A DNA stretch of 12,683 nucleotides from DATAAM01 sp036260075 (GTDB lineage: Bacteria; Actinomycetota; Acidimicrobiia; Acidimicrobiales; JAHWLA01), in contig DATAAM010000035.1 of NCBI GenBank assembly GCA_036260075.1, positions 1-12,683 on the forward strand, written 5' to 3'. Positions 1-6,046 of this stretch are shown here, in pieces. A model generated the notes under the pieces. The model saw only the letters and a list, made by a program, of their open reading frames with translations. It made no database searches and was not told the origin of the DNA. Each line of letters starts with the position of its first letter. Within the stretch, counting starts at the first letter, position 1. The position numbers were made by a program, and so were the translations under genes.

Positions 1-963
1 TCGGTGTTGGGCCTGACCGGGGTGCCGTTCGTCAACGTGTTCAACGGCTGCGCCACCGGCGGCAGCGCGCTGATCACCGCGCACAACGCCATTCGGGCCG
101 GCCAGTGCGACGTGGCGCTGGCGGTGGGGTTCGACAAGCACCCGCGGGGCGCGTTCGGCGCCGACCCCGCCTTGTGGGGCCTGCCCCGCTGGTACGGGGA
201 GACCGGCCTGATGCTGACCACGCAGTTCTTCGGCATGAAGATCCGCCGCTACATGCACGACCACGGGATCACAGAGGCCACGTTGGCCAAGGTGGCGGCC
301 AAGGCGTTCCGCAACGGCGCCCGCAACCCGAACGCGTGGCGGCGCAAGCCGTTGTCGGAGGAGGAGATCGCCGCATCGCCGATGGTGGCCGACCCGTTGC
401 GGCAGTACATGTTCTGCTCTCCGGGGGCCGGGGCGGTGGCCTTGGTGCTGTGCCGGGGAGACCGGGCCCGGGAGCACACGCCGACACCGGTGTACCTCCG
501 GTCGGCCACGGTGGCCACCCGCCGCTTCGGCTCGTTCGAGGTGTTCAGCCCGAGCCTGGCCCTGGAGCAGGCGGAGAGCCCCACCGTCGACGCCTCGAAG
601 GCGGCCTACGAGACGGCCGGGATCGGGCCCCACGAGGTCGACGTGGCGCAGGTGCAGGACACCGAGAGCGGGGCGGAGGTCATGCACCTGGCGGAGAACG
701 GGTTCTGCGCCCACGGCGAGCAGGACGACCTGATCGCCTCCGGGGCCACCGAGATCGGCGGGCGCCTGCCGGTCAACACCGACGGAGGCTGCCTGGCCAA
801 CGGCGAGCCCGTGGGCGCCTCCGGGCTGCGCCAGGTGTACGAGACCGTGCTCCAGCTGCGCGGCGACGCGGGCGAGCGCCAGGTGCCGGGGGAGCCCAGG
901 GTGGGCTACACGCAGGTGTACGGCGCCCCCGGCATCGCCGCCTGCACCGTCCTCACCCGCTGA
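1..963 (+). CDS. Thiolase-superfamily protein (acetyl-CoA acetyltransferase / lipid-transfer type), 5'-truncated
   Basis: This is the C-terminal 320 residues of a thiolase-fold enzyme; the frame is open to the window edge, so the true start lies upstream. The visible part begins just before the nucleophile-Cys motif NGCATGG (Cys at visible residue 17, bases 49-51). The C-terminal half carries the signature NTDGGCLANGEPVGASG near residues 259-275. In most thiolases this block reads GHP; here the His is Glu (GEP). I recall the same GEP form in an actinobacterial thiolase / lipid-transfer subgroup, so it may be a subfamily trait rather than decay. Family members make or cleave 3-ketoacyl-CoA, in fatty acid or steroid side-chain catabolism, in the cytoplasm. 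The stop overlaps the 3' end of the convergent TetR gene by 11 bases. The superfamily is secure; the exact reaction is not. Confidence 0.88.
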   Translation, partial: SVLGLTGVPFVNVFNGCATGGSALITAHNAIRAGQCDVALAVGFDKHPRGAFGADPALWGLPRWYGETGLMLTTQFFGMKIRRYMHDHGITEATLAKVAAKAFRNGARNPNAWRRKPLSEEEIAASPMVADPLRQYMFCSPGAGAVALVLCRGDRAREHTPTPVYLRSATVATRRFGSFEVFSPSLALEQAESPTVDASKAAYETAGIGPHEVDVAQVQDTESGAEVMHLAENGFCAHGEQDDLIASGATEIGGRLPVNTDGGCLANGEPVGASGLRQVYETVLQLRGDAGERQVPGEPRVGYTQVYGAPGIAACTVLTR

Positions 964-1570
964 CGGCCAAGCGCTCGACGGCGTAGTCGACGACGGCGAG
1001 GCAGACCGCCTCCAAGTCCTCCGTGCCGCCGCTCGTCACCCAGTCGCGCAGCACGGCGGTGGAGCCCCCGACCAACAGGGCGGCCAGCAACCGGGCCCGG
1101 AAGGCGGCGTCGGGCGTGCCCGCCGCCTCCTGGGCCAGCGCGGCGGCCAAGAGGTCCTCCAGCTCGCCCGCGATGGCGAGCCAACGAGGTGTGAGGGCGG
1201 CCACCGTCGTGCACAGCTCGAGGTGGCGCCGGAAGTGGGGGTCCGACGCCGCCCGGCGGGCGTTGTCCTGCACGAACGCCCGCCAGTACGTCAGTGCGTC
1301 GACATCGCGGCTCGGGGACAGGAGCCCGGCCCTGAAGCGCTCCAGGGCGTCGTACTGGTGGGCGAGGGCGATGTGCTCCTTGCTGTCGAAGTAGCGCAGC
1401 AGCGTGCGGACGTGCACCTCCACCTCGGCGCAGATCTGCTCGAGCGTGGTCTCTTCGTAGCCCTGGTCCCGGAAGAGCCGTTCGGCCACGGCGACGAGCG
1501 CCGAGCGGGTGCGGGCCTTCTTCCGGTCGCGCAGCGAGATCGGCGGCGTGCTGAGCGCGGGAGCGTCCAT
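953..1570 (-). CDS. TetR/AcrR-family transcriptional regulator (cassette-left paralogue)
   Basis: A 205-residue protein with an N-terminal TetR helix-turn-helix (about residues 12-62; core TTLEQICAEVEVHVRTLLRYF) and a helical ligand-binding/dimerisation domain. It is transcribed divergently from the first secreted hydrolase gene, so it probably controls that promoter and itself. I chose ATG at 1568-1570 because translation starts right at the conserved part and a TATCCT box lies 6 bases upstream, consistent with a leaderless mRNA; there is no Shine-Dalgarno. A longer frame to 1633 would add about 21 residues translated from the AT-rich promoter and is unlikely. The N-terminal half closely matches the second TetR at 9869-10501 (for example RLFR-QGY-ETTLEQICAEVEV in both), while the ligand domains have drifted more. 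The ligand is unknown. Confidence 0.93.
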   Translation of the reverse strand: MDAPALSTPPISLRDRKKARTRSALVAVAERLFRDQGYEETTLEQICAEVEVHVRTLLRYFDSKEHIALAHQYDALERFRAGLLSPSRDVDALTYWRAFVQDNARRAASDPHFRRHLELCTTVAALTPRWLAIAGELEDLLAAALAQEAAGTPDAAFRARLLAALLVGGSTAVLRDWVTSGGTEDLEAVCLAVVDYAVERLAVSG

Positions 1571-1576
1571 ACCGCC

Positions 1577-1582
1577 AGGATA
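1577..1582 (-). promoter_or_regulatory. -10 box for leaderless TetR transcript
   Basis: On the minus strand the hexamer TATCCT (TANNNT type) ends six bases before the ATG at 1570. That spacing puts the predicted transcription start at or next to the A of the start codon. No Shine-Dalgarno is visible. The -35 match is poor (TTCAAT at 17-bp spacing). Start-codon-proximal -10 boxes of this sort are common for leaderless genes in actinobacteria. Confidence 0.5.
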
Positions 1583-1670
1583 AATAGAAATGAAGTCGAA
1601 TTGAAAGTGATTGACAGTTGCCGCCGCTGACATTCGGTATTAAGTATCACAAATAAACTTTCGTGTATTC

Positions 1671-1699
1671 TTGACAAAATAGAGGCACAGGCGTACGTT
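1671..1699 (+). promoter_or_regulatory. Promoter P1 of hydrolase pair 1 (TTGACA-N17-TACGTT)
   Basis: A perfect -35 consensus TTGACA at 1671-1676 is followed after 17 bases by TACGTT at 1694-1699. The predicted start near 1706 gives a leader of about 65 bases before the GTG at 1772. The surrounding block TCTTGACAA...GGCGTA (1669 and 1690) recurs with identical spacing upstream of the second pair (5929 and 5950), which strengthens the call. Confidence 0.65.
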
Positions 1700-1771
1700 C
1701 CCGCCAGACACCAATCGGCTGTCGGATCGGGACGGGCCGCCTGGCGTGCCCCGTACTGCTGGAGGGTCCAC

Positions 1772-3886
1772 GTGGGCGCACGCTGTCTGGCCGGTTCCTT
1801 GGTTGCCACCCTGGTGGCGACGGTCCTGTTCACGATGGGGGAACCACCGAAGCCCGCAGTGGCGCACGGGCCGTGCAGCATCAGCTCGGACAGCGGCACA
1901 GCCAACGGCACCACCGACTTCCACCCGGCCACGAGCCCGTGGAGCGACGGGTACAAGGTGCGCTTCCGCATCCTTCGGCCGGTGAACTGCTCGGGCAAGC
2001 CCGCCACCGGCTGGCCGCTGATCGTCTCGCTGCACGGAGGCGGCGGCAACCGCTGCACCAACGACAACTACGCCCGGTCGGAGACAGCCAAGCACGGCTA
2101 CGTCGTGTTGAGCTTCACCGCCCGTGGGAGCGTCACCCCGGAGGGAGCGGGCAACAACCCCACCGCCCCCGACCCCGTGTCGGGCTGCACCCAGCTGACA
2201 GACCAGCAGGACGCGCTCGACGACGACGGCGGCGATGTCGCCGGGCCGCGGGACCGGCGGGACATCAGCCAGCTCATCGACTGGTTGGCCGCCAACAACT
2301 CGTTCAGCGGGTGCTCCAACCCGTGCGCCGACACCAACAAGGTCGGTATCCACGGCGGTTCCTACGGGGGCCTTCGCACGTGGATGATGGGCGTGCCCAG
2401 CCCCACAAACCCGCAGTTCGATTCCCGAGTCAAGGCGATCGCCCCCGGTTGGGCGTGGCTGCAGTGGCAGAACATCAAGGCGCTCAGCAACGACGGCGCT
2501 GCCACACCGACCTACCGGCCCGTGGGGGCGAGCGGCTTCACCGGGGAGTACACGTACCCCCGAAGCATGGGCCTGAGCGGCCACTACCACTCGTCGGTGC
2601 TGAAGTACACGCAGGACCGCATGCGTGGAGCCTTCCTCCCCGACACGTACTCGATACCGTCCACGAACACCACCGGCGCCATGACGAACGGCTCGGCGGT
2701 GCTCACGATCTCCGGCAGCCCCGGCTTCACGTCTGCCGACGTGGGTGCCCCGGTCACCGTGGCGGGGGCGGCCTCCGCCTCCGGCGCCACGTTGAACACC
2801 ACCATCGCCTCGTACACAAGCGCCACCCAGGTGACCCTGGCGACCTCCGCAGCGGCCACCGTGTCGGGCAAGCGGGTGAGCTGGGGAGCACAGGCGTTCT
2901 GGGACCAGCGCATCCTGGTCGACGACGACCCCGCCGTCGACAAGGCGTCGCTCATCACCATGCCCACGTTCGTGGTGGCGGACTGGCTCGACCAGCTTCC
3001 GTCGACCTTCACACACGTGCAGATCGAGGCGTGGAAGAAGCTCAACACCACCGACAAGTACCTGTACCTCGGATCGTGCTCGAGCCACAGCACCGCCTGC
3101 CACGAGAACAACCGGGTGAAGATCCGTGACGCCATGCACCGGTTCTTCGACAAGTACCTGAAGGGCGCCACCACAGCCGTCGGCGGGCCGATCTTCTACA
3201 CCATCCCGCCGAAGTACGTCAGCGACACCAACAACCCGTGGACACCGTCGGGCCAGACGTGGACGGAGCAGACGGCGTCCACGTGGCCGCCGGGGATCGC
3301 CACCACATGGACGGGTTGGTTCCGCAACAACGGCACGCTCCAGGAGACACCCGAGAGCGGCACGACGTGCACGCCCGGGAGCACGGGCACACATGGCGCG
3401 GGGTGCAGCGAGGTCGACAACAAGGCCAACCTTCCCATCACCTCCGACATCTGCCTGGGCTACATCTGGAAGGCCGGGGGCACCTACGGGAGCACCGAGG
3501 GCGTGGCCTTCGACACCCCGTCGTTCACGTCCGACGGCAAGGTCGTGCAGCTCGACGCCGACCTGTGGGTGAGCACCAGGTTCAGCACTCGGCTGCAGGT
3601 GAACGTCGACCTCTTCGACGTCGACAGCACCGGCGCCCAGGTGAGGAGGGTGTGGCAGGGGCCCGCCCAGGTGCAGCCCGTCGTCCGCAACGCCACCCCG
3701 GACACGCCGTACCGGCTGGTGTTCAACGTCGGGGGAGCGGCCTGGACGGTGGCGCAGGGGCACTTACTGCGGGTGGTGGTGACCTCGAAGTTCGCCTGGC
3801 ACTCGATGCCCGAGCCGCTGCCCGACGTCTACCGGCTCTGGCACAACGAGACCTACCAGTCGAAGATCACACTGACCGGCGAGTGA
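1772..3886 (+). CDS. Secreted S15/CocE-like alpha/beta hydrolase with intact nucleophile (pair 1, active member)
   Basis: A 704-residue exported protein. Start is GTG 1772 after the Shine-Dalgarno GGAGGG at 1761. Signal peptide is about residues 1-31, with cleavage predicted after AVA, leaving His32 first. The alpha/beta-hydrolase core has oxyanion-type HGG (His88) and nucleophile elbow GGSYGG (Ser197), which fits the G-x-S-Y-x-G of peptidase S15 / CocE-type acyl hydrolases. Asp407 (WLDQL) and His439 (SCSSHS) are the likely remaining triad members. A beta-rich module of about 75 residues (about 297-370) is inserted in the cap and is absent from the three paralogues. The C-terminal jelly-roll-like domain (about 585-704) resembles the PepX_C region of S15 proteins. 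Cys pairs such as C181/C185 and C436/C443 are conserved across the paralogues and suggest extracellular disulfides. The likely activity is ester or amide hydrolysis outside the cell; the substrate is unknown. It heads a two-gene unit, 46 bases before the next gene. Confidence 0.88.
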   Translation: MGARCLAGSLVATLVATVLFTMGEPPKPAVAHGPCSISSDSGTANGTTDFHPATSPWSDGYKVRFRILRPVNCSGKPATGWPLIVSLHGGGGNRCTNDNYARSETAKHGYVVLSFTARGSVTPEGAGNNPTAPDPVSGCTQLTDQQDALDDDGGDVAGPRDRRDISQLIDWLAANNSFSGCSNPCADTNKVGIHGGSYGGLRTWMMGVPSPTNPQFDSRVKAIAPGWAWLQWQNIKALSNDGAATPTYRPVGASGFTGEYTYPRSMGLSGHYHSSVLKYTQDRMRGAFLPDTYSIPSTNTTGAMTNGSAVLTISGSPGFTSADVGAPVTVAGAASASGATLNTTIASYTSATQVTLATSAAATVSGKRVSWGAQAFWDQRILVDDDPAVDKASLITMPTFVVADWLDQLPSTFTHVQIEAWKKLNTTDKYLYLGSCSSHSTACHENNRVKIRDAMHRFFDKYLKGATTAVGGPIFYTIPPKYVSDTNNPWTPSGQTWTEQTASTWPPGIATTWTGWFRNNGTLQETPESGTTCTPGSTGTHGAGCSEVDNKANLPITSDICLGYIWKAGGTYGSTEGVAFDTPSFTSDGKVVQLDADLWVSTRFSTRLQVNVDLFDVDSTGAQVRRVWQGPAQVQPVVRNATPDTPYRLVFNVGGAAWTVAQGHLLRVVVTSKFAWHSMPEPLPDVYRLWHNETYQSKITLTGE
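2660..2884 (+). other. Inserted beta-rich module inside the first hydrolase
   Basis: Encodes about residues 297-371 of the 1772-3886 protein. The pattern (GSAVLTISGSPGFTSADVG near residues 307-325, then TTIASYTSATQVTLATSAA) resembles a short beta module often seen in phage tail-fibre and beta-helix surface proteins (Ft-x-aDvGk ... ttI.sy.s.tqvtl). The other three paralogues run straight across this position, which accounts for the extra length of this protein (704 against 623-629 residues). It may give binding specificity. The boundaries are approximate. Confidence 0.6.
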
Positions 3887-3916
3887 GCGAACAGCGATGA
3901 CGAACCGCAACCGAGC

Positions 3917-3926
3917 GAGGGAAGGG
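3917..3926 (+). promoter_or_regulatory. Ribosome-binding site deciding the start at 3933
   Basis: The purine run GAGGGAAGGG ends six bases before ATG 3933. The fourth hydrolase-family gene has the same arrangement (GAGAGGAAGG, then an ATGCGC start at 7936). This supports the downstream start over ATG 3897, which has no such signal. Confidence 0.65.
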
Positions 3927-3932
3927 CAGCAG

Positions 3933-5819
3933 ATGCGCACACGCACGACGGTCGGGAAGGCGATGGTGGCCCTGTTCGGCATGGCGGCCTCGCTGATGGT
4001 GCCGGTGGCCGCGCCGTCGCCCGTCACCGCCCACACCGGCTTCACGAGCATCACCGACAGCGACGGCGCCGACCACACGGTGAGTGGCATCAACGGGACA
4101 ACCATGAAGGTGCGCGTCCTGCGGCCGAGCTCGGGAAAGCCGGCTACGGGGTGGCCGCTCGTGATCTACATGGCAGGTGACTTCAAGAACCGCTGCGGCA
4201 ACGCCAACGAGCGAGTCGGCACACAGGCGAGCTGGTACACCCGCAAGGCGATGGCCGAGCACGGGTTCGCCGTGCTCAGCTTCAACGCCCGCGGCATGCC
4301 CACCACCACCGAGGCCGGCGTGAACCCGTCGTCGTCGACAACCACCGGTTGCAACGCCCTCGACGACGCCAAGGACACCATCAACGACAGCGGCTGGGAC
4401 GACGGCGGCCCCGTCGACAGGCAGGACATCGACGACCTGATCGAGTGGGCGGTGGCGAACTACGCACCGGCCGGCTGCTCGAGCCCGTGCATCGACGGCG
4501 ACAAGGTCGGCCTCTTCGGAGTCGGCGCCGATGCCCGCAAGGCCCTCCACATGGGCGTGCCCCCGGCGACAAACCCGCAGCACAACTCGCGGGTCGACGC
4601 CATCGTGGCCGTCGGCTACGAGGAGATCGCCGTCCGCAACGTGAAGGACGTGAGCAACGACGGCGCCCTCACCCCGGCGTTCCGCCCTGTCGACCAGGGG
4701 CACGCGACCTACTACAACGACCTCGACCTGGGGAACTGGTCGCACGCCGACCCGTCGGTGCTCGCCAACCGCACAGGGCTCGTGGGGGCGGCGTACCTCA
4801 ACCAGGCGGTGCCGTCGTCGGTCACGAGCTGGTTCGACGACCGGACGATCCTCGATGACAACGCCACCGTCGACAAGGCGCAGGAGATCCAGAAGCCCGT
4901 GTTCCTCGCCAACGCCTTCCTCGACGGCGAGGCGGGCACGACGACCGCCACACTCACGTACAACAAGCTCGGCAGCACCAACAAGTACCTCTACCTGGGG
5001 GCGTGCGGCTCGACCTACGGCCAGCTCTCGTCGTCGCAGGCGGGTCCCTGCCAGACCACGAACGCAACGAACCTGCGCGACCGCGTCCACGCCTTCCTCG
5101 ACCGTTGGGTGCGGAACGACACCACCGTGACCGTCGGCGGCCCGGTGTGGTGGGCGGTCCCGCCCGCCACCAACCCGCTGGGCACGGACAGCTGGGCTGT
5201 GTCCCAGTCGGCCCAGTGGCCGCCGGTGACGGACCCCGGCGTCCCGCGGACCGTCACGACCGTCACCTACTGCCTGGACAGCACAGGGGAGTGGCTCAAC
5301 GGCGCCTGCTCGACGGTGTTGAACTGGCCGGGGCCCGACACCCAGGACACCGGAGACCGGACGATCACGAACGACAGCGACAGCTCGCCTGGCCTGACGT
5401 ACTGCGTCGGGGAGACCTACGGCACGGCGGAGTCGGTCTCCTACACGTCGGACACAGACCCCGCCAACGACTACAAGATGATCGGGTTCGAAGCCGACGT
5501 GTCGATCGCCTCCAACACCACGCGCCTACAGGTGTACGCCGACGTGTTCACCGTCGACTCCTCGGGCGTCGAGACCCGTGTCTCACAGGGAACGGCCCAG
5601 TTCCTGCCCGTCAAGCGCGACGCGACGGCGGGCACGGTGTACCGCTTCAAGTGGAAGCCCACGGGGGCGGCCTGGACGCTCAAGGCAGGGCACGCGATCC
5701 GCGTGAAGATCGCCGCGAACTACAAGAAGGCCTTCGCCCAGGAGCTGCTCCCCGGCACGTACACCATCAAGCACAACGACACGAACCCCACCCACTTCAC
5801 GATCACATTCGTGTCCTGA
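3933..5819 (+). CDS. Secreted S15-like pseudoenzyme (pair 1, catalytically dead member)
   Basis: A 628-residue exported protein of the same fold as its upstream neighbour, but stripped of catalytic residues. The oxyanion-type HG is AGD (residues 81-83). The nucleophile position is Gly198 in GVGADARKALHM where Ser would stand. The His loop is replaced by CGSTYGQL (358-365). Only the Asp (Asp331, AFLDGE) remains. Signal peptide is residues 1-33, cleaved after VTA to leave His34. The C-terminal beta domain is intact. I chose ATG 3933 because GAGGGAAGGG stands 6-7 bases ahead and the signal peptide starts there; an upstream ATG at 3897 would add 12 polar residues. The frame is intact and the replacement motifs are shared with the fourth paralogue, so this is a maintained non-enzyme and not a decaying gene. 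Possible roles are subunit, chaperone, substrate binder or sensor of the active partner. Confidence 0.87.
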   Translation: MRTRTTVGKAMVALFGMAASLMVPVAAPSPVTAHTGFTSITDSDGADHTVSGINGTTMKVRVLRPSSGKPATGWPLVIYMAGDFKNRCGNANERVGTQASWYTRKAMAEHGFAVLSFNARGMPTTTEAGVNPSSSTTTGCNALDDAKDTINDSGWDDGGPVDRQDIDDLIEWAVANYAPAGCSSPCIDGDKVGLFGVGADARKALHMGVPPATNPQHNSRVDAIVAVGYEEIAVRNVKDVSNDGALTPAFRPVDQGHATYYNDLDLGNWSHADPSVLANRTGLVGAAYLNQAVPSSVTSWFDDRTILDDNATVDKAQEIQKPVFLANAFLDGEAGTTTATLTYNKLGSTNKYLYLGACGSTYGQLSSSQAGPCQTTNATNLRDRVHAFLDRWVRNDTTVTVGGPVWWAVPPATNPLGTDSWAVSQSAQWPPVTDPGVPRTVTTVTYCLDSTGEWLNGACSTVLNWPGPDTQDTGDRTITNDSDSSPGLTYCVGETYGTAESVSYTSDTDPANDYKMIGFEADVSIASNTTRLQVYADVFTVDSSGVETRVSQGTAQFLPVKRDATAGTVYRFKWKPTGAAWTLKAGHAIRVKIAANYKKAFAQELLPGTYTIKHNDTNPTHFTITFVS

Positions 5820-5838
5820 GGCACCGCCCCCCGCTCGC

Positions 5839-5886
5839 TTCTGGTGGGGGAAGTCGACAGCCGGCCGTCGATTTCCCCCACCAGAA
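5839..5886 (+). terminator. Strong hairpin between the two hydrolase pairs
   Basis: Two 20-base arms, 5839-5858 and 5867-5886, pair with a single G-T wobble around an 8-base loop (AGCCGGCC). The stem contains the runs GGGGG and CCCCC. It starts 20 bases after the stop of the second gene, so it fits an intrinsic terminator closing pair 1. No T-tract follows, as is frequent in high-GC actinobacteria, so it could also be an mRNA 3'-end stabiliser. Confidence 0.75.
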
Positions 5887-5904
5887 CGGGGAGGCCCACA
5901 AGCC

Positions 5905-5936
5905 TGTCAAGAAAGAAAAATAGTCAACTCTTGACA
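5905..5936. promoter_or_regulatory. Inverted repeat TGTCAAGA / TCTTGACA overlapping the -35 of P2
   Basis: A perfect 8-base inverted repeat (5905-5912 and 5929-5936) with a 16-base A-rich spacer that holds a further GTCAA (5923-5927). The right arm contains the -35 hexamer of the second promoter. Position and symmetry suggest a repressor site, with either flanking TetR protein as candidate. Operator function is inferred. Confidence 0.5.
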
Positions 5937-5959
5937 ATTCTGCTGGATCGGCGTAGATG
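5931..5959 (+). promoter_or_regulatory. Promoter P2 of hydrolase pair 2 (TTGACA-N17-TAGATG)
   Basis: TTGACA at 5931-5936 is followed after 17 bases by TAGATG at 5954-5959. The extended block TCTTGACAA (5929) ... GGCGTA (5950) matches the block at 1669 / 1690 with the same 21-base offset. The predicted leader to GTG 6047 is about 80 bases. The -10 is weak on its own; the conservation with P1 carries the call. Confidence 0.62.
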
Positions 5960-6020
5960 TCTCCTTAACAGGAAAACCACGCCGTTCCAGCCGGAGGACG
6001 GGCGGATCCACCGGTGTGGT

Positions 6021-6032
6021 GCGCGTACGCGC
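6021..6032. repeat. 12-bp perfect palindrome in the leader of pair 2
   Basis: GCGCGTACGCGC is fully self-complementary. It lies in the predicted 5' leader, just ahead of the Shine-Dalgarno AAAGGTGG (6035-6042) and the GTG start at 6047. It could be a protein-binding site or a small hairpin affecting initiation. In GC-rich DNA a chance origin cannot be excluded. Confidence 0.4.
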
Positions 6033-6046
6033 CGAAAGGTGGTCAC

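Larger units (their letters stand above)
1571..1771. promoter_or_regulatory. AT-rich divergent promoter/operator region
   Basis: About 200 bases between the leftward TetR gene and the first secreted hydrolase. The stretch 1577-1690 is clearly AT-richer than the surrounding genes and holds two TTGACA hexamers on the plus strand (1611-1616 and 1671-1676). The second has a plausible partner -10. It is the natural site for binding of the divergent TetR protein. I see no perfect long palindrome here, so the operator itself is not assigned. Confidence 0.6.

Noticed and set aside
1571..1633. N-terminal extension of the left TetR gene to 1633
   Set aside because: It would read the AT-rich promoter as coding, adds residues not seen in the paralogue, and the -10 box at 1577-1582 supports the start at 1570.
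1611..1643. TTGACA at 1611 as a second promoter, with TATTAA at 1638 as -10
   Set aside because: The spacing is 21 bases, too long; the 17-base partner position (TCGGTA) is poor.
1640..3763. A 707-codon open frame on the minus strand opposite the first hydrolase (similar long minus frames at 3867-5090, 5924-7945 and 7642-9924)
   Set aside because: Products are Val/Arg/Gly/His-rich with no recognisable domain and mirror the high-GC codon pattern of the sense genes, which have clear homology, signal peptides and starts.
1772..3886. Naming the active members cocaine esterase or Xaa-Pro dipeptidyl-peptidase
   Set aside because: Only the fold and the G-x-S-Y-x-G type elbow are visible; substrate residues cannot be matched from sequence alone.
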